A stretch of 64,000 nucleotides of DNA from the NCBI GenBank assembly GCA_916048095.2, contig OU696577.1, positions 6,422,940-6,486,939 on the forward strand, given 5' to 3'. Shown here in pieces: positions 1 to 39,478 of this stretch; positions within the stretch are counted from its first letter, which is position 1, and every line of letters begins with the position of its first letter. Below the pieces are notes generated by a model, which did not search any database, was not told where the DNA came from, and worked only from the letters and a program-made list of their open reading frames with translations. Source of the stretch: Sacculina carcini. Its lineage: Eukaryota > Arthropoda > Thecostraca > Sacculinidae. Position numbers and translations under genes: made by a program.

Positions 1-302
1 AAGTAACGGCTTCAGCCAGGAAGATGAAAGCTAATGAAGAAATAAGCAAATGAAATACACGAAGAATAAAATGAAATTGTCAAATTAAAAAGCTTGATAA
101 AAGTGTATATATACAATCGTGAAAGAGACTGATTAAGTGCTATAGTAATAGTATTATTATCCGTTGAAAACTCTTCCATTGGGCATTCTGTCACCGGATC
201 AGTGACTGACTGATGACTGGGGGTCTTGTTCTCGAGCGACGACAAGTAGATGTGACTATAATCAGCAGGTCAGCTTCAAAGCTCTCAATGCAGTGTGATT
301 AG

Positions 303-2155
303 TAGGGCTGTCAAAAGTTAATAAAGTTAGTTTTTCACCTAAAGGTCACTTTTTCATAAGCTACCTAAAACTGCATGAAAAACTTGTGTACAATAATTAT
401 TAAAAAAGTTATTAGGTTACCAAAAGTTACTTTTTCATCGTTAGGTTACTTTTTTGCTTTTAGGTTACTTTTTTATCGTCAGATTACATTTTGTTATTTT
501 TCTTGTTATTAGGTAAGTTTACCACGTAGTTTGGTGACTTTTTGCAGATAAGAGGGACAAAAACGGTATATATGAGGATAAAATCTGAATGGAGATGGAA
601 TATTAGGTCTGAAGATCAAGAAATGTAAACATTTCTGCTGTTAGGATTTAGCAATTGATATGCACCTTAATATCTCTGCTACTCGATATTTATACGTTTT
701 TGGGTACGCAGGATAGCGTCATACCATTTTAGGAGATTTCCACATACCATTTCCACATTTTAGGAGATTTCCACACACCACATACCATACCATTCTAGGC
801 ATACAGCCTAGATATATTTTGTGCTTTGTGTTCTGGCCTTACAAGTCTAATATGATACCTATCATATATCCCCTAGCATTCAGACCCACCCTGCATTCTA
901 TATTTCTACATTACACCTATATTTAAAGATAAAATATATTAATGATTATGCTAGGTTGAGCACAAGCGTATAAATCGGATGAACCGGATGTTTCGATATC
1001 CAAGTTCGAGTCACACATGAAGCAGCTGCTGATTGATGAGATATTGTTTTCTTTCATTTTTCTGTGTTTTCACGTGAACTTCACTTGTTATTTAATTGTG
1101 TGTACATATGTTCCGTACTTTTCGTTCTATCTTTGAATTCATTATCTTTTTTGTTCAAATTGGTATTTTATACTTTACTTGTAGTGTTGAATTGTGTGTG
1201 ATGCACATAATGCATTGTTTGTCCAAATTTCAAGCAAACAAGCCACTGCGGCTTATGCCATAATTTCCAATTTATGTGTCTTGTAAATGTTGCAGCCAAA
1301 TACATGAATGAATTTATACGAATTTCTGAATTTATACGATTTCGTGAGATGTTTGGAGCGTGGTATAGTACGATATGTGAGCTCTCTATACCAGATACTG
1401 CACTGTAGCACTTGACAGTACGTATTTACTTGAACAGGAATTAGCTCGTGATTTTCAGGGCGTGAGATAGCGCCATTTTCCCACGTTTGACATTTATAAG
1501 ACTGTGAGCACAGTGCTACATATGGGAGGACGGGGGGCATTCACACATGCAGTGTTTACGCTCACACTAATATACAAGCTGTAGAACGTGCTATTTGATT
1601 TAAAGTTCCATTGAAACAATATAAAGAACATCATTGCGACCATTACTAAAAATATTCACATGTGCAATTAGTGTATTTCACTTCTGTATTAGCTTTCCAC
1701 TTTAAATCATATTCTGATGGTTATGCTCCTTGTTGCGATGTTAGCCAAATAATATTAAGTCACTTTTGGTGGTTTGTTGTAGAAATGGTACCAGATCGGA
1801 GAGAGGACGGAAAAATAGTACCAACTCGGAAAAAGGATAGAAAAGAAGGACTGGTGTATTTTCCTCCTTCAGAACTGCAAACAGAAATTGACCTTTTTTG
1901 AATGAGGTTATTTTTAGGTTACTTTTTATAGGCTATTAGGTTAGTTTTTATGTTCACAAACAAACAACAAACAAACCGTGTATTTCATATAGCGCACTAA
2001 TTAGCAAAGGCGTGATCAACATGTGATAAAGCAATACAAAAGTGATAATAACATTAAACCTCATAGGTTATTTTTAGGTTACCTTTTTAGGTTACTTTTT
2101 CTCGAAAATAAAGTTACTTTTTTGTGATTTTTAGGTTACTTTTTTGACAGCCCTA
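303..2155. mobile_element. hAT-type non-autonomous element, TIR TAGGGCTGTCAAAAGTTA (copy 1)
   Basis: The element starts TAGGGCTGTCAAAAGTTA and ends with the inverted counterpart TTTTTTGACAGCCCTA. Flanking 8-mers GTGATTAG (295-302) and GTGTTTAG (2156-2163) match at 7 of 8 positions, the 8-bp target duplication typical of hAT transposons. Both subterminal regions are rich in the motif TTAGGTTACTTTTT, as expected for transposase-binding repeats. No transposase-like frame is visible, so it should depend on a relative. Its middle (about 1330-1560) is shared with copy 8055-9129. Confidence 0.8.
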
Positions 2156-2759
2156 GTGTTTAGTTCTTGAATTGCTGGTAAATATTCGTCTTACGATCGA
2201 AATCACATTAACCCCAATAATTCTACCTCTTGCAGGAAAGGGTTTTATGGAGAAAATATCAATCAAAAGACAAATTTATAAATGTATTATAAATCAAAAT
2301 TTAAAAGGTGTTTTTGTTGAATTTCATTATCATCTTCATAACCATTTAGCCGATTTTGGTCATGTTTTCACCATTCTGAAAGCAATTTAATTTCATATAA
2401 TTAGATGTGCAATTTATTACGTGAGACTTATTTTATGTGTCAGAAGAGATGAATATTAATAATGAAGCAAGAAGAGTGTTTTAGTGCACGATGACAACTT
2501 CTATGTGCTTATAATATCATTCAGTGAGCCTATGAATACTTCCAGCCTTCAATGGCTTTTGCCGTGCCCCTAACACGCGAATTGCGCCCATTTTATGCCT
2601 CTATGTCTGCTGTGGCGAGTGAGTCTGCACCGCTTATTGTGTAATACGCGCCCTACTTTTACTAAACTGGCGCCTCTGGAAAGACCGCCAATTTCCATTT
2701 TCTAGAAGTTACACCATTCTTTTGAGAACTTATTGTAGCTTGACCTGATGTGTAATTAC
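2156..2759. other. spacer between hAT-type copies, nothing recognised
   Basis: AT-rich sequence with short open frames only. No exon of liprin-alpha, RNA gene or transposon terminus recognised. Confidence 0.4.
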
Positions 2760-3928
2760 TAGGGCTATCGAAAAAACAGCCAACACATTTAACAAATAAC
2801 TTTATTTTCGAGAAAACAGTAACCTGAAATTAGCCTTATGCTCTGTCAATATAGGCAAATTTATTGAAGAAAGAAACAATTACCACACCATAATACCACC
2901 CTCTTTTCCACCTTCTCTTCGTTTTGATGTCATTTTTACAACAAACCTCCGAAATGTGGCCTAACCTCGCAAAGATGAACAACAAAAAGTATGCGAAAAC
3001 CAAAAATAAACGTAGAAGAAAAACACTGCTAATGCAATAATTTATTTTATTTACGATCGCAACAGTTTTTAATGTTACTTCGAAAAGCTAAGATAAAATA
3101 GACTTGTAGATGAAAAAGTTACCTAATTGTCTTAGTAGCTTACCTTGCAAATGCCAGAAAATGTTGGAAGTAAAAACTGAATCAATCTCGTTAAAACGAC
3201 TCTCTACGACTAAAATACTCGATAAAACCGAGTATTTTAATATATACAAATAACATCGGGCAATTAAGCATTGTGGGACATGGTAAAAATATTTATCTAA
3301 GCAGGATGTTTTTGTAAAGAACAGTTGAAATAATTTATCATATACTTCTTCACATTTGAAGATGAAAAATACCAGTCTTTGGCAAGAAATATTTGTTTAG
3401 CATTGAGATGAACCTCTCGATAGCCGCTGATGTAGCTTGGTATTTTTGCAGCAAATCGTACTTAGTGAGATGTATTTATTTGTGGGTTTTGCTGATATTT
3501 TTTCACAAGTTGCTGCCTGAGGCGTTTTTGATGAAGCCGAGTTTTGACACTCATCGTTGCCGATGTCCTCGTCTGTTTAATGCTCAATTTGGAAAATCAT
3601 GCTATTTTACCATTTTTGACCTTCTGATCTAATATACCATCTCATTTCATCTTTTATCCAGATTTATACCGTATGTGTGTATTATATCTGCAAAAATACC
3701 AAACGTCGTGTTGAAGTCACCTGATTACAATAAAAAGTAAAAATAGCAAAGATGAAAAAGTAGCTTAAAAAGTGAAAAAGTAGCCTAACGATGAGAAAGT
3801 AACTTTTAGTAACCTAATAGCTTTTTTATTAATTATCCTATACAAGTTTTTTTATGGTGTCTTAGGTAGCTTATGAAAATGTGACTATTAGGTGCAAAAG
3901 TTGCTTTTTTCACTTTTTGACATCCCTA
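2760..3928. mobile_element. hAT-type element of the TAGGGCTGTC family, inverted (copy 2)
   Basis: Starts TAGGGCTATCGAAAAAA and ends TTTTTGACATCCCTA, the same family as 303-2155 in the opposite orientation, judging by the order of the TTACTTTTT-rich ends. Flanking octamers GTAATTAC (2752-2759) and GTAATAAA (3929-3936) agree only partly, suggesting an older insertion. No transposase frame seen. Confidence 0.65.
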
Positions 3929-4167
3929 GTAATAAACTTTTTGTGACAGAGATTCGCTCGTTCATCGCGTCCTATGTCATTTTACTGGACTTCTAATTAT
4001 CATTTGTATTATTGTTATTATTATTATTATTACTATTGAAGGAGTAGTATGTGATGTTTTTGAGCGCAAGCAGTGTATTGCGGTATAGCCTAGGTCTAGG
4101 CTGTCGCTCAAACGAGTGGCTTGTGAAGACGCTACATCAAGTTCGATGTCCTCAAATGACTAATAAA

Positions 4168-4634
4168 TTGGGCTGCTAAAAGTTAATGAAGCTATTTTTC
4201 ACCTAGAGGTCACCTTTTCATGAAATACCTAAGAAAATATAAGTTGTATACGATAATGATTAAAAAGTTAGGTCACGAAAAGTTACTTTTTTGTCGCAAT
4301 GTTACTTTTTATTTATATTTTTATCGGGTGACTTTATCACGGGGGTTGGTATTTTTTGCAGATAAAAATCAGGATAACAGTGGAAAGGAGGTGGGATATG
4401 ACGTCTGACGGTTAACAATATCATTAGTTTGGCTGTAAATAATTGAGTGGCTTGACACCAAAACGAACACAAGATGAAATAGCCTAGTAAGGCATTGGAC
4501 ATTTCGTCTTGCAGAACTGCAAACATTTGCTTTTTTGAGAGAGCATAAGGCTATCTTAGGTTAATTTTTTAGGTTTGTTTTTCTCTCAAATAAGGTCACT
4601 TTTTCTACTTTTAGTTTACTTTTAGAATACTCTA
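4168..4634. mobile_element. decayed short copy of the TAGGGCTGTC hAT-type family (copy 3)
   Basis: Starts TTGGGCTGCTAAAAGTTAA and follows the family consensus through the ...TTTTTCACCTA... and ...TTAGGTTA... blocks, ending near AATACTCTAG with a worn right terminus. At about 470 bp it is internally deleted compared with the 1-1.9 kb copies. No convincing target duplication. Confidence 0.5.
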
Positions 4635-5829
4635 GCGATACAAGTTCACGGTAGTTTTTCCTCAGTGTTATTTTGTTTGAGCGGTATTTTTGAAAGCAGC
4701 GTGTATTTTCCCGAATACATCGAATCTGGATATCAACGATAATTTCTGTGTGCTTCTGTTTACTGTCGTGCAACAAGTCACGCAATCAAACACAGCTGTC
4801 TGCAACCGGCAGAAGCCAGAATGTTGCAGTGTCGTTGATAATCAACCTGTGGGCTTCTAATCAACTAAGGCTTCTGTTGTTTTCCGCGCTTTTCAAACTG
4901 CACCGCGTATCGTGCATATTTTACACATCTCTTGCTACCTCCTGTTTTCCAAGCGAGACAGCGAGTATGTGTCTGCATTTCTCAACACTCCCAACTGATG
5001 TTTTTCTGTCCACTGTGGCATAACTCAAGCGCCTTTGAACGTTGATGATGGTTGGCGTGATAGTTAATTATGCCAAGGATAACTTGCAGTGGAGCAGTGC
5101 AACATTCAGAGCCGTGCCTCAATCACGGTGTATTCTGTTCAAATAGATAATTTTACCTGATCAAGACATTCTAATTGCATTTAAGACATTTAATTCTATT
5201 TGCTCTTATTTATTTTGTTACACGATTCCAATGCAAAATGTGATAATCGTAGAATATGGTTTATTTATGAAAATTATCATTTTGGTACATTTTCATTCTT
5301 GTCTTTATTCCGTGATTTATTTGGTCATTTTGTTCCTTTTAGCAGCATATTTACTGAAAATATTTGCTATTCTACCTTGTTTTATCTTGTATTGCGAGCG
5401 AATATTTGATTGTTGCTAGCTGACTCGCTCCGAGCTTATCAGTCTATCAATAAATACAAAATTAAATTTCGCAAAAACACCGGTACAGCAAAAACGATAC
5501 ATTACATATATGTGGTCGATAATAGCTGTTTACGCTGGCATGATTATAATTGACGCCATTGTGATGCTATATAGCCGAAACAATATTATAGTTGATTTCT
5601 CTGTTAATTCCTAGTAGTATGTTTAATTGGCTGTAGTTATTTTTATTTAGATTTATTTCCATCGATCTGCGGTTGTTCTGCGATTTTGCGCAATCGCAAT
5701 TTATGATGTGTGACATGTTAATGATGGAACTACTCAGCTTCTTGTCACCAATCCACGTGCAATGAGCGTGGCCAGTGTGTTGAGTACTCGGCGTATGTGT
5801 AACGCTTGCGATGTGCTGTGCTGTGTCAG
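4635..5829. other. non-coding sequence upstream of the first visible liprin exon
   Basis: No exon, RNA gene or transposon end recognised. It must be intronic if the 5' liprin exons lie before the window; small open frames here (for example 4748-5023) have no recognisable similarity. Confidence 0.35.
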
Positions 5830-35011
<29,182 letters not shown>

Positions 35012-35944
35012 ACCACCCCCCTCCCCCTGCCACCCATCCTCCATCCCCCTCTTCTGTCTGAACGCACACATACACTACACATACACAGGCGCTCGGTCTG
35101 TGGCTCGCATGTCTGTGTGTTCCGTTTTTCTAGATGTACTTCAAGTTTACGTGTTTTACCGTAGTGACCGCTCCACTGTACATGTGCGCGGGCATTTTTC
35201 AGTGTATCGTAGTGTACCAATGTTTCCACAGTACCGCGTTACTTTCTCAAGTGTGTGTGTGTGTGTGTGTGTGTGTGCTGGGCAGTACAAATGTACGTTA
35301 ATTACTAGATATTGCTGGTGTGCTGACTTTTTAACGGGCCGGTCGTTTTGTTTTACCTCAGGTAGTCTCGTATGTGTGCGTGTGTGTGTGCTCGTTATTC
35401 TACACATGTATGCGTGTATGCTTAACGTTGGTCAGTGGCGTGCATCTAGTCACTAGCTGGTGACACACAGACACACGCGCACACATGCACGCTCATACCG
35501 GCCCCTCGCGTTTCTAGTCACAGCGCTGCGACCACACAACGTCACCTCCAACGCCTCCGAGCGCTCCGCTGTATTTTTATACGCTACTTGTGCATGTGTA
35601 CGCTTATTTGTTTGTATGTGTGTGTGTGTGTATCATTAGCGTCAAAAGGACATTTGCTCATATGTTCCCCTGTGTTTGTACCCGCGTGTGTTTGTGTGCT
35701 GTAGCCTGTATTGTGAGCTCAGTCGTGCGTGTGAGTGTGTGTGTTTGTGTGTGCGATACCGGCGTCTACACTGTTGTCAGTGAAATGTGTTCGTGCTGGT
35801 GCGATGTATGCAGTATATTCGGTCATTGAACTCTGGTGGACAGATAATACAGTATTGCAGCTACCCACGTTCATTAAGCGCGCCTGCACGTCGTATTTGC
35901 CGATATGAATTGCAACAGTTCATACCTGCAACATTATGTCTCAT

Positions 35945-35950
35945 AATAAA
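35945..35950 (+). terminator. AATAAA, candidate liprin poly(A) signal
   Basis: First AATAAA on the plus strand after the liprin stop, giving a ~950-base 3' UTR (35012-35950) that is TG-rich and has no coding similarity. It lies 39 bases from the stop of the convergent PNGase gene. Confidence 0.5.
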
Positions 35951-35988
35951 GTCCATCTAATCACGCAGGGAGTGTGCATGCAGCGCAG

Positions 35989-37449
35989 TCACGTGGCGGA
36001 TACCAGTTGCACGCTGAGTTCCAGTCGCACTGAAGTGTCGCTGTCGGCGGCCCTCAGTAGCTGCGCGTGCTGGAAGGCGTCTGCTCCGCTGCCGCCCGCC
36101 AGTCGGGCCGTCAGCACGAGCTGGCGACACGGAGCCAGCTCACTGACCAGCTGCTCACAGCCGCCCGACTTGAGGTGCACGCAGCTGCCCAGCTGCGGAT
36201 CGGTCACGCTCCACCTCACGCTGGCACCGTGGAAGACGGCGTGTGAACAGCGCACGTGCACGGCGCCACAGGTCACGTGCTCGTGCTGCGTCACATCCAC
36301 CAGCCAGCTGATGCTCACCTCGCCGAGCTGGTGCTCGCCGCGACACAGGTACACCATGCGCCAGTCGAGCTCGTGCTTCCTCTGCACCGCGCCGCCACTC
36401 ACCTGCCACACCCGCCGACTCCAGCCATGCGTGTCCGGCCGCCGCTGGTCGCCGCGCGTGTACGAGTCATCGGCCACGCAGTAGGAGAAACTCAGCCGGC
36501 CGTCGGCCAATTCTGACGGCGTCGGCCGGTACACGAATGCGGCGGCGGCGGCGGCGCCCAGTTCACCGCGAGACAACCGCCACGCCAGCGACCCCGACTG
36601 ACGCCCGGCCACGTTGTCGTCGTGGCGCGGCGGAGTCAACAGCTGCGCCAACTCCTGCACTTGCTGCACGGCCAGCTGCTGCCGTTGTGCGGCCGACAAC
36701 GAGCGCTGCACGTGCGCGTTGATGTCGATCAGAAGCGTGGCGAGCGCAGTCTCGGTCATCAGACGGCGCCGGTCGGTGGTGGCGGCGAAGTCGGCCGAGT
36801 AGCGGAACGTCACGTCGGCCACGTGGTCGCACGCGCCGGCCACCACGTACTGCACGCGCTTGTGCCAGCCGCGCTCGTAGATGAGAGGCCGGTCGAGCGC
36901 CGTCTCGCATGGGTCACAGTGCAGCCAGCGCTGCTCGCGCTCGCTGTACACCTCCAGCCACACGTGGTCATGCAGGTCGTCGACGCAGCGCGTGCGCCAG
37001 CCGAGCGCGCGACAGAACAGGCCGAAGCAGTTGGCCCACTCGCCGCAGCGGCCGACACGCGTCGACAGCAGCTTGCGTGGATGATTGTAGCGGCGGAACT
37101 CAGCCGTCTGGCCGCTGTCGCAGCTGCGGCACTCGTACTGTTCACAGCGGGACGCCAGCTCTTGGGGCAGCAGAGGCGTGGTGCGCACGCCGCACGCGCT
37201 CAGTGGATGCTGACACACGCTGCACGCAGGAGGCTCGAACCAGGAGAAGAAGTCGTGGCGGAACCAGCGCATCAGTGTCAGCAGCAGTGCCTCACGTCGC
37301 TCGTTCTCGTCGTCGCACCCGTGCCTGGCCGCTGTGTCTTTCAGACGGTCGAGCGGCACGACAGCTCGAGCTTCGGCCTGCAGTGCCAGGTCCTCGTAAA
37401 GCAGGGCGCGACGATGCGCCGACCGTAAGTGGCTCTCTAGCGAGGACAT
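35989..37449 (-). CDS. NGLY1: peptide:N-glycanase (PNGase, NGLY1-like), single exon
   Basis: Cytosolic peptide-N4-(N-acetyl-beta-glucosaminyl)asparagine amidase, which removes N-glycans from misfolded glycoproteins exported from the ER. Starting at the ATG at 37449 the protein has 486 residues: transglutaminase-like core with zinc cysteines C76, C79 (ACSVC) and C107, C110 (CRSC), catalytic Cys135 in GRCGEWAN, His162 in DHVW and Asp179 in HCDPCE, then the metazoan PAW domain (about 280-486, with SLAWRLSRGELG and WRMVYLCRG). All active-site residues are present. It lacks the N-terminal PUB domain of vertebrate and fly enzymes; a GTG nine bases upstream is not a likely start, and CAG/GTGAGC and GAGCAG just upstream could be splice signals to a missed 5' exon. 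No introns in the coding region. Long plus-strand open frames here are GC-rich shadows. Confidence 0.93.
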   Translation of the reverse strand: MSSLESHLRSAHRRALLYEDLALQAEARAVVPLDRLKDTAARHGCDDENERREALLLTLMRWFRHDFFSWFEPPACSVCQHPLSACGVRTTPLLPQELASRCEQYECRSCDSGQTAEFRRYNHPRKLLSTRVGRCGEWANCFGLFCRALGWRTRCVDDLHDHVWLEVYSEREQRWLHCDPCETALDRPLIYERGWHKRVQYVVAGACDHVADVTFRYSADFAATTDRRRLMTETALATLLIDINAHVQRSLSAAQRQQLAVQQVQELAQLLTPPRHDDNVAGRQSGSLAWRLSRGELGAAAAAAFVYRPTPSELADGRLSFSYCVADDSYTRGDQRRPDTHGWSRRVWQVSGGAVQRKHELDWRMVYLCRGEHQLGEVSISWLVDVTQHEHVTCGAVHVRCSHAVFHGASVRWSVTDPQLGSCVHLKSGGCEQLVSELAPCRQLVLTARLAGGSGADAFQHAQLLRAADSDTSVRLELSVQLVSAT

Positions 37450-37949
37450 TGTGTTCACTGCTCACCTGTCCCCAATCGTCTGAACCCGTTATGGTTATAT
37501 ATGTCCACAAGGAAAGACACACTAAAAACAATAGTGATGTTTCAATTGAGTAAGCGGTACAATGAATCAAGCTCAGCGAATAGTGTCTCTAAAATCAATG
37601 TGTATTTGGTATCACGCGCCTGTTAAGACACACGCGCGTGATAAAGCGTAAAAAATGAAGAAACACAAATCACAACCGATAACAAGTGTAAATATATATA
37701 AATACACACAGACACAAACATATACAAATACAAAAACAAGAACAAATAACTACACATTTACACATACAAGCAGGTAAAACCAATAGGATGAAGTAGCACT
37801 ACGACGAAGGGAGATAGGGTCAGTATAAGAGCAAGAAATCAGACAGAAAAATACGGAGAAAGGGCATGAGAAGCAGAATAAAAGAATATCTCGAATAAAT
37901 ATCTGAAAAGAGACGAGCGAAATGAGGAACAGGAAATGGCGGATAGAAG
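37450..37949. other. PNGase upstream region, purine/CA-rich
   Basis: No gene. 37680-37770 is CA/AAC-rich, and from about 37785 the plus strand is strongly purine-rich, continuing beyond the retrotransposon at 42482. It presumably holds the PNGase promoter (minus strand); no clear TATA box found. Confidence 0.4.
37945..37949 (+). repeat. 5-bp target-site duplication AGAAG, left copy
   Basis: Identical to 42482-42486 on the other side of the LTR element. Confidence 0.9.
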
Positions 37950-38214
37950 TGTAGTATAGAGCTATAAGGCGCCACCTATTGGACCCTGTAAATGTCAGTG
38001 TGATTGTGCACTATAGGATCGCAATGGGTTGGGCGTTACCGGTAGCGAGCGAATGGTCTATTGCCGGTAGGCATGATTGGTTGTGTGCATTAACTAACCG
38101 AGGGTATATAACTGGGTCGCTCTAGGTTTGTAGGTCACTTGTGGTGAGAGCTTTGACGTGTGCATATATTGTTTCTCGTGTGTATCGTGTCTCTTCGGCC
38201 CGCTCGATATTACA
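37950..38214 (+). repeat. 5' LTR (265 bp)
   Basis: Starts TGTAGTATAG and ends CGATATTACA (TG...CA). Carries a TATATAA box at 38105-38111 and an ATTGG (CCAAT complement) at about 38078, so U3 is recognisable; transcription probably starts about 25-35 bases after the TATA box. Confidence 0.95.
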
Positions 38215-38216
38215 AT

Positions 38217-38234
38217 TGGCGACGAGGATGGGAT
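38217..38234 (+). promoter_or_regulatory. primer-binding site, tRNA-Ser(GCU) type
   Basis: TGGCGACGAGGATGGGAT is complementary, as I recall it, to the 3' end of animal tRNA-Ser(GCU) including CCA over 18 bases. The gag start codon (ATG 38228) lies inside this site. Confidence 0.75.
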
Positions 38235-39478
38235 CAGGTATGAATGCTGAGAGTGTTCTGGCACCTGCACCGTTTCTACCGCACCCTGGAAAACCCACGG
38301 TTTCTTGGGACGAGTGGAAGTACTCTTATGAGAACTACATGGTGGCCATCGGTGCCGAGTCGTACCCAGACACCAGACGTCGGGCCCTGCTGCTACATTG
38401 TGTCGGTGCCGAGGCTCGACGAGTTTATCGTTCGCTGCCGGCCGAAAGCAAGCGGGAGGACGAAACAGAGAGTCAGAAAGTCTTGCGACAACTGACAACT
38501 TACTACGGCCCGAGAGTAAACGTCATTGCCGAGCGTTTTGCGTTCCGACAACGCAAGCAGCTTGCAACGGAGACGACTGCAGACTATGTCTCTGTACTAC
38601 GCAGTTTGGCCTCCAACTGCAGATTCGGAACGTTGACAGACGAGCTCATCCGTGATCAAGTGGTCGAGCAGACACTGCACCCACGGCTACGCGAGAAGTT
38701 TCTCCAAGATCCAACGTTGACGCTCAGCTCACTATTGCAGACGGCTGAGGCGTTTGAGCTATCCAGGCGACAATCAGCGCTCATGACGGCTCCGGGACGT
38801 GATCCAAGTATCGGCGAAACCAACGTCGTTCGAGGTGCAGCCAGCAAGACGACCAGCACAACCAGCCGATTGGAGAGTAAGTGCACACACTGTGGACGCA
38901 ATCACAAAACGCCACGCAGCGAGTTTTGCCCAGCCAGGACATCTCAATGTAACAATTGCGGCCGAACAGGTCACTGGGTTGCCGTGTGCCAGTCAAAATG
39001 CATAAAGAAAACCAAGCGTCCGGTAAAGAGCGTCACCATCTTGTCGTGTTCCTCAGCAGGCAAGAAAATTATGTGTGATGCGCTTGTAACCGTAAGCAAT
39101 GGTACGTCCGCCACAGTCTGTCTGCAGGTTGACACCGGCGCGAGTGTTTCAATTCTCAGCCTTCCCCTGGCAAGGTCACTCTTCAAAGGGTCGGAAGTGA
39201 CGCACACGGACACCCGACTCTACGGCGTGGGTCGGAAACCGCTGGACGTGGTAGGTGTTCTGCCGGCAACAGTACAGGTGGGAGAACACACTGCACGCTC
39301 TGAATTTTACGTGATCGACACTGCCTCGACTGAAGGTCTTCTGGGACTCACCACTATGGCTGATCTAGGACTCACAATACGACCTGGTGAAGGTGTCATC
39401 AGCGCAGTATTCGCCATGCCACAGCGACGGACGAGTGTCTGCCGCCCATTGCGGGGTTCTGCCATCGCATTCAGTTAA
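38228..39478 (+). CDS. gag-pr: gag-protease polyprotein of the LTR retrotransposon
   Basis: 416 residues from the ATG inside the primer-binding site. An N-terminal capsid-like region (W-D-E-W-K start, LLLHCVGAEARRVYRSLP) is followed by two zinc knuckles: a variant CTHCGRNHKTPRSEFC and a canonical CNNCGRTGHWVAVC. A retropepsin domain then has the active site LQVDTGASVSIL. It ends at TAA 39476-39478 with pol continuing in the -1 frame. No internal stops, so probably functional. The frame remains open upstream into the LTR only through non-ATG codons. Confidence 0.92.
   Translation: MGSGMNAESVLAPAPFLPHPGKPTVSWDEWKYSYENYMVAIGAESYPDTRRRALLLHCVGAEARRVYRSLPAESKREDETESQKVLRQLTTYYGPRVNVIAERFAFRQRKQLATETTADYVSVLRSLASNCRFGTLTDELIRDQVVEQTLHPRLREKFLQDPTLTLSSLLQTAEAFELSRRQSALMTAPGRDPSIGETNVVRGAASKTTSTTSRLESKCTHCGRNHKTPRSEFCPARTSQCNNCGRTGHWVAVCQSKCIKKTKRPVKSVTILSCSSAGKKIMCDALVTVSNGTSATVCLQVDTGASVSILSLPLARSLFKGSEVTHTDTRLYGVGRKPLDVVGVLPATVQVGEHTARSEFYVIDTASTEGLLGLTTMADLGLTIRPGEGVISAVFAMPQRRTSVCRPLRGSAIAFS

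Noticed and set aside
36622-37428. 268-residue plus-strand open frame and other long frames antisense to the PNGase gene
   Set aside because: GC-rich third positions of the real gene keep the opposite strand open; Ala/Arg/Val-rich with no recognisable domain.
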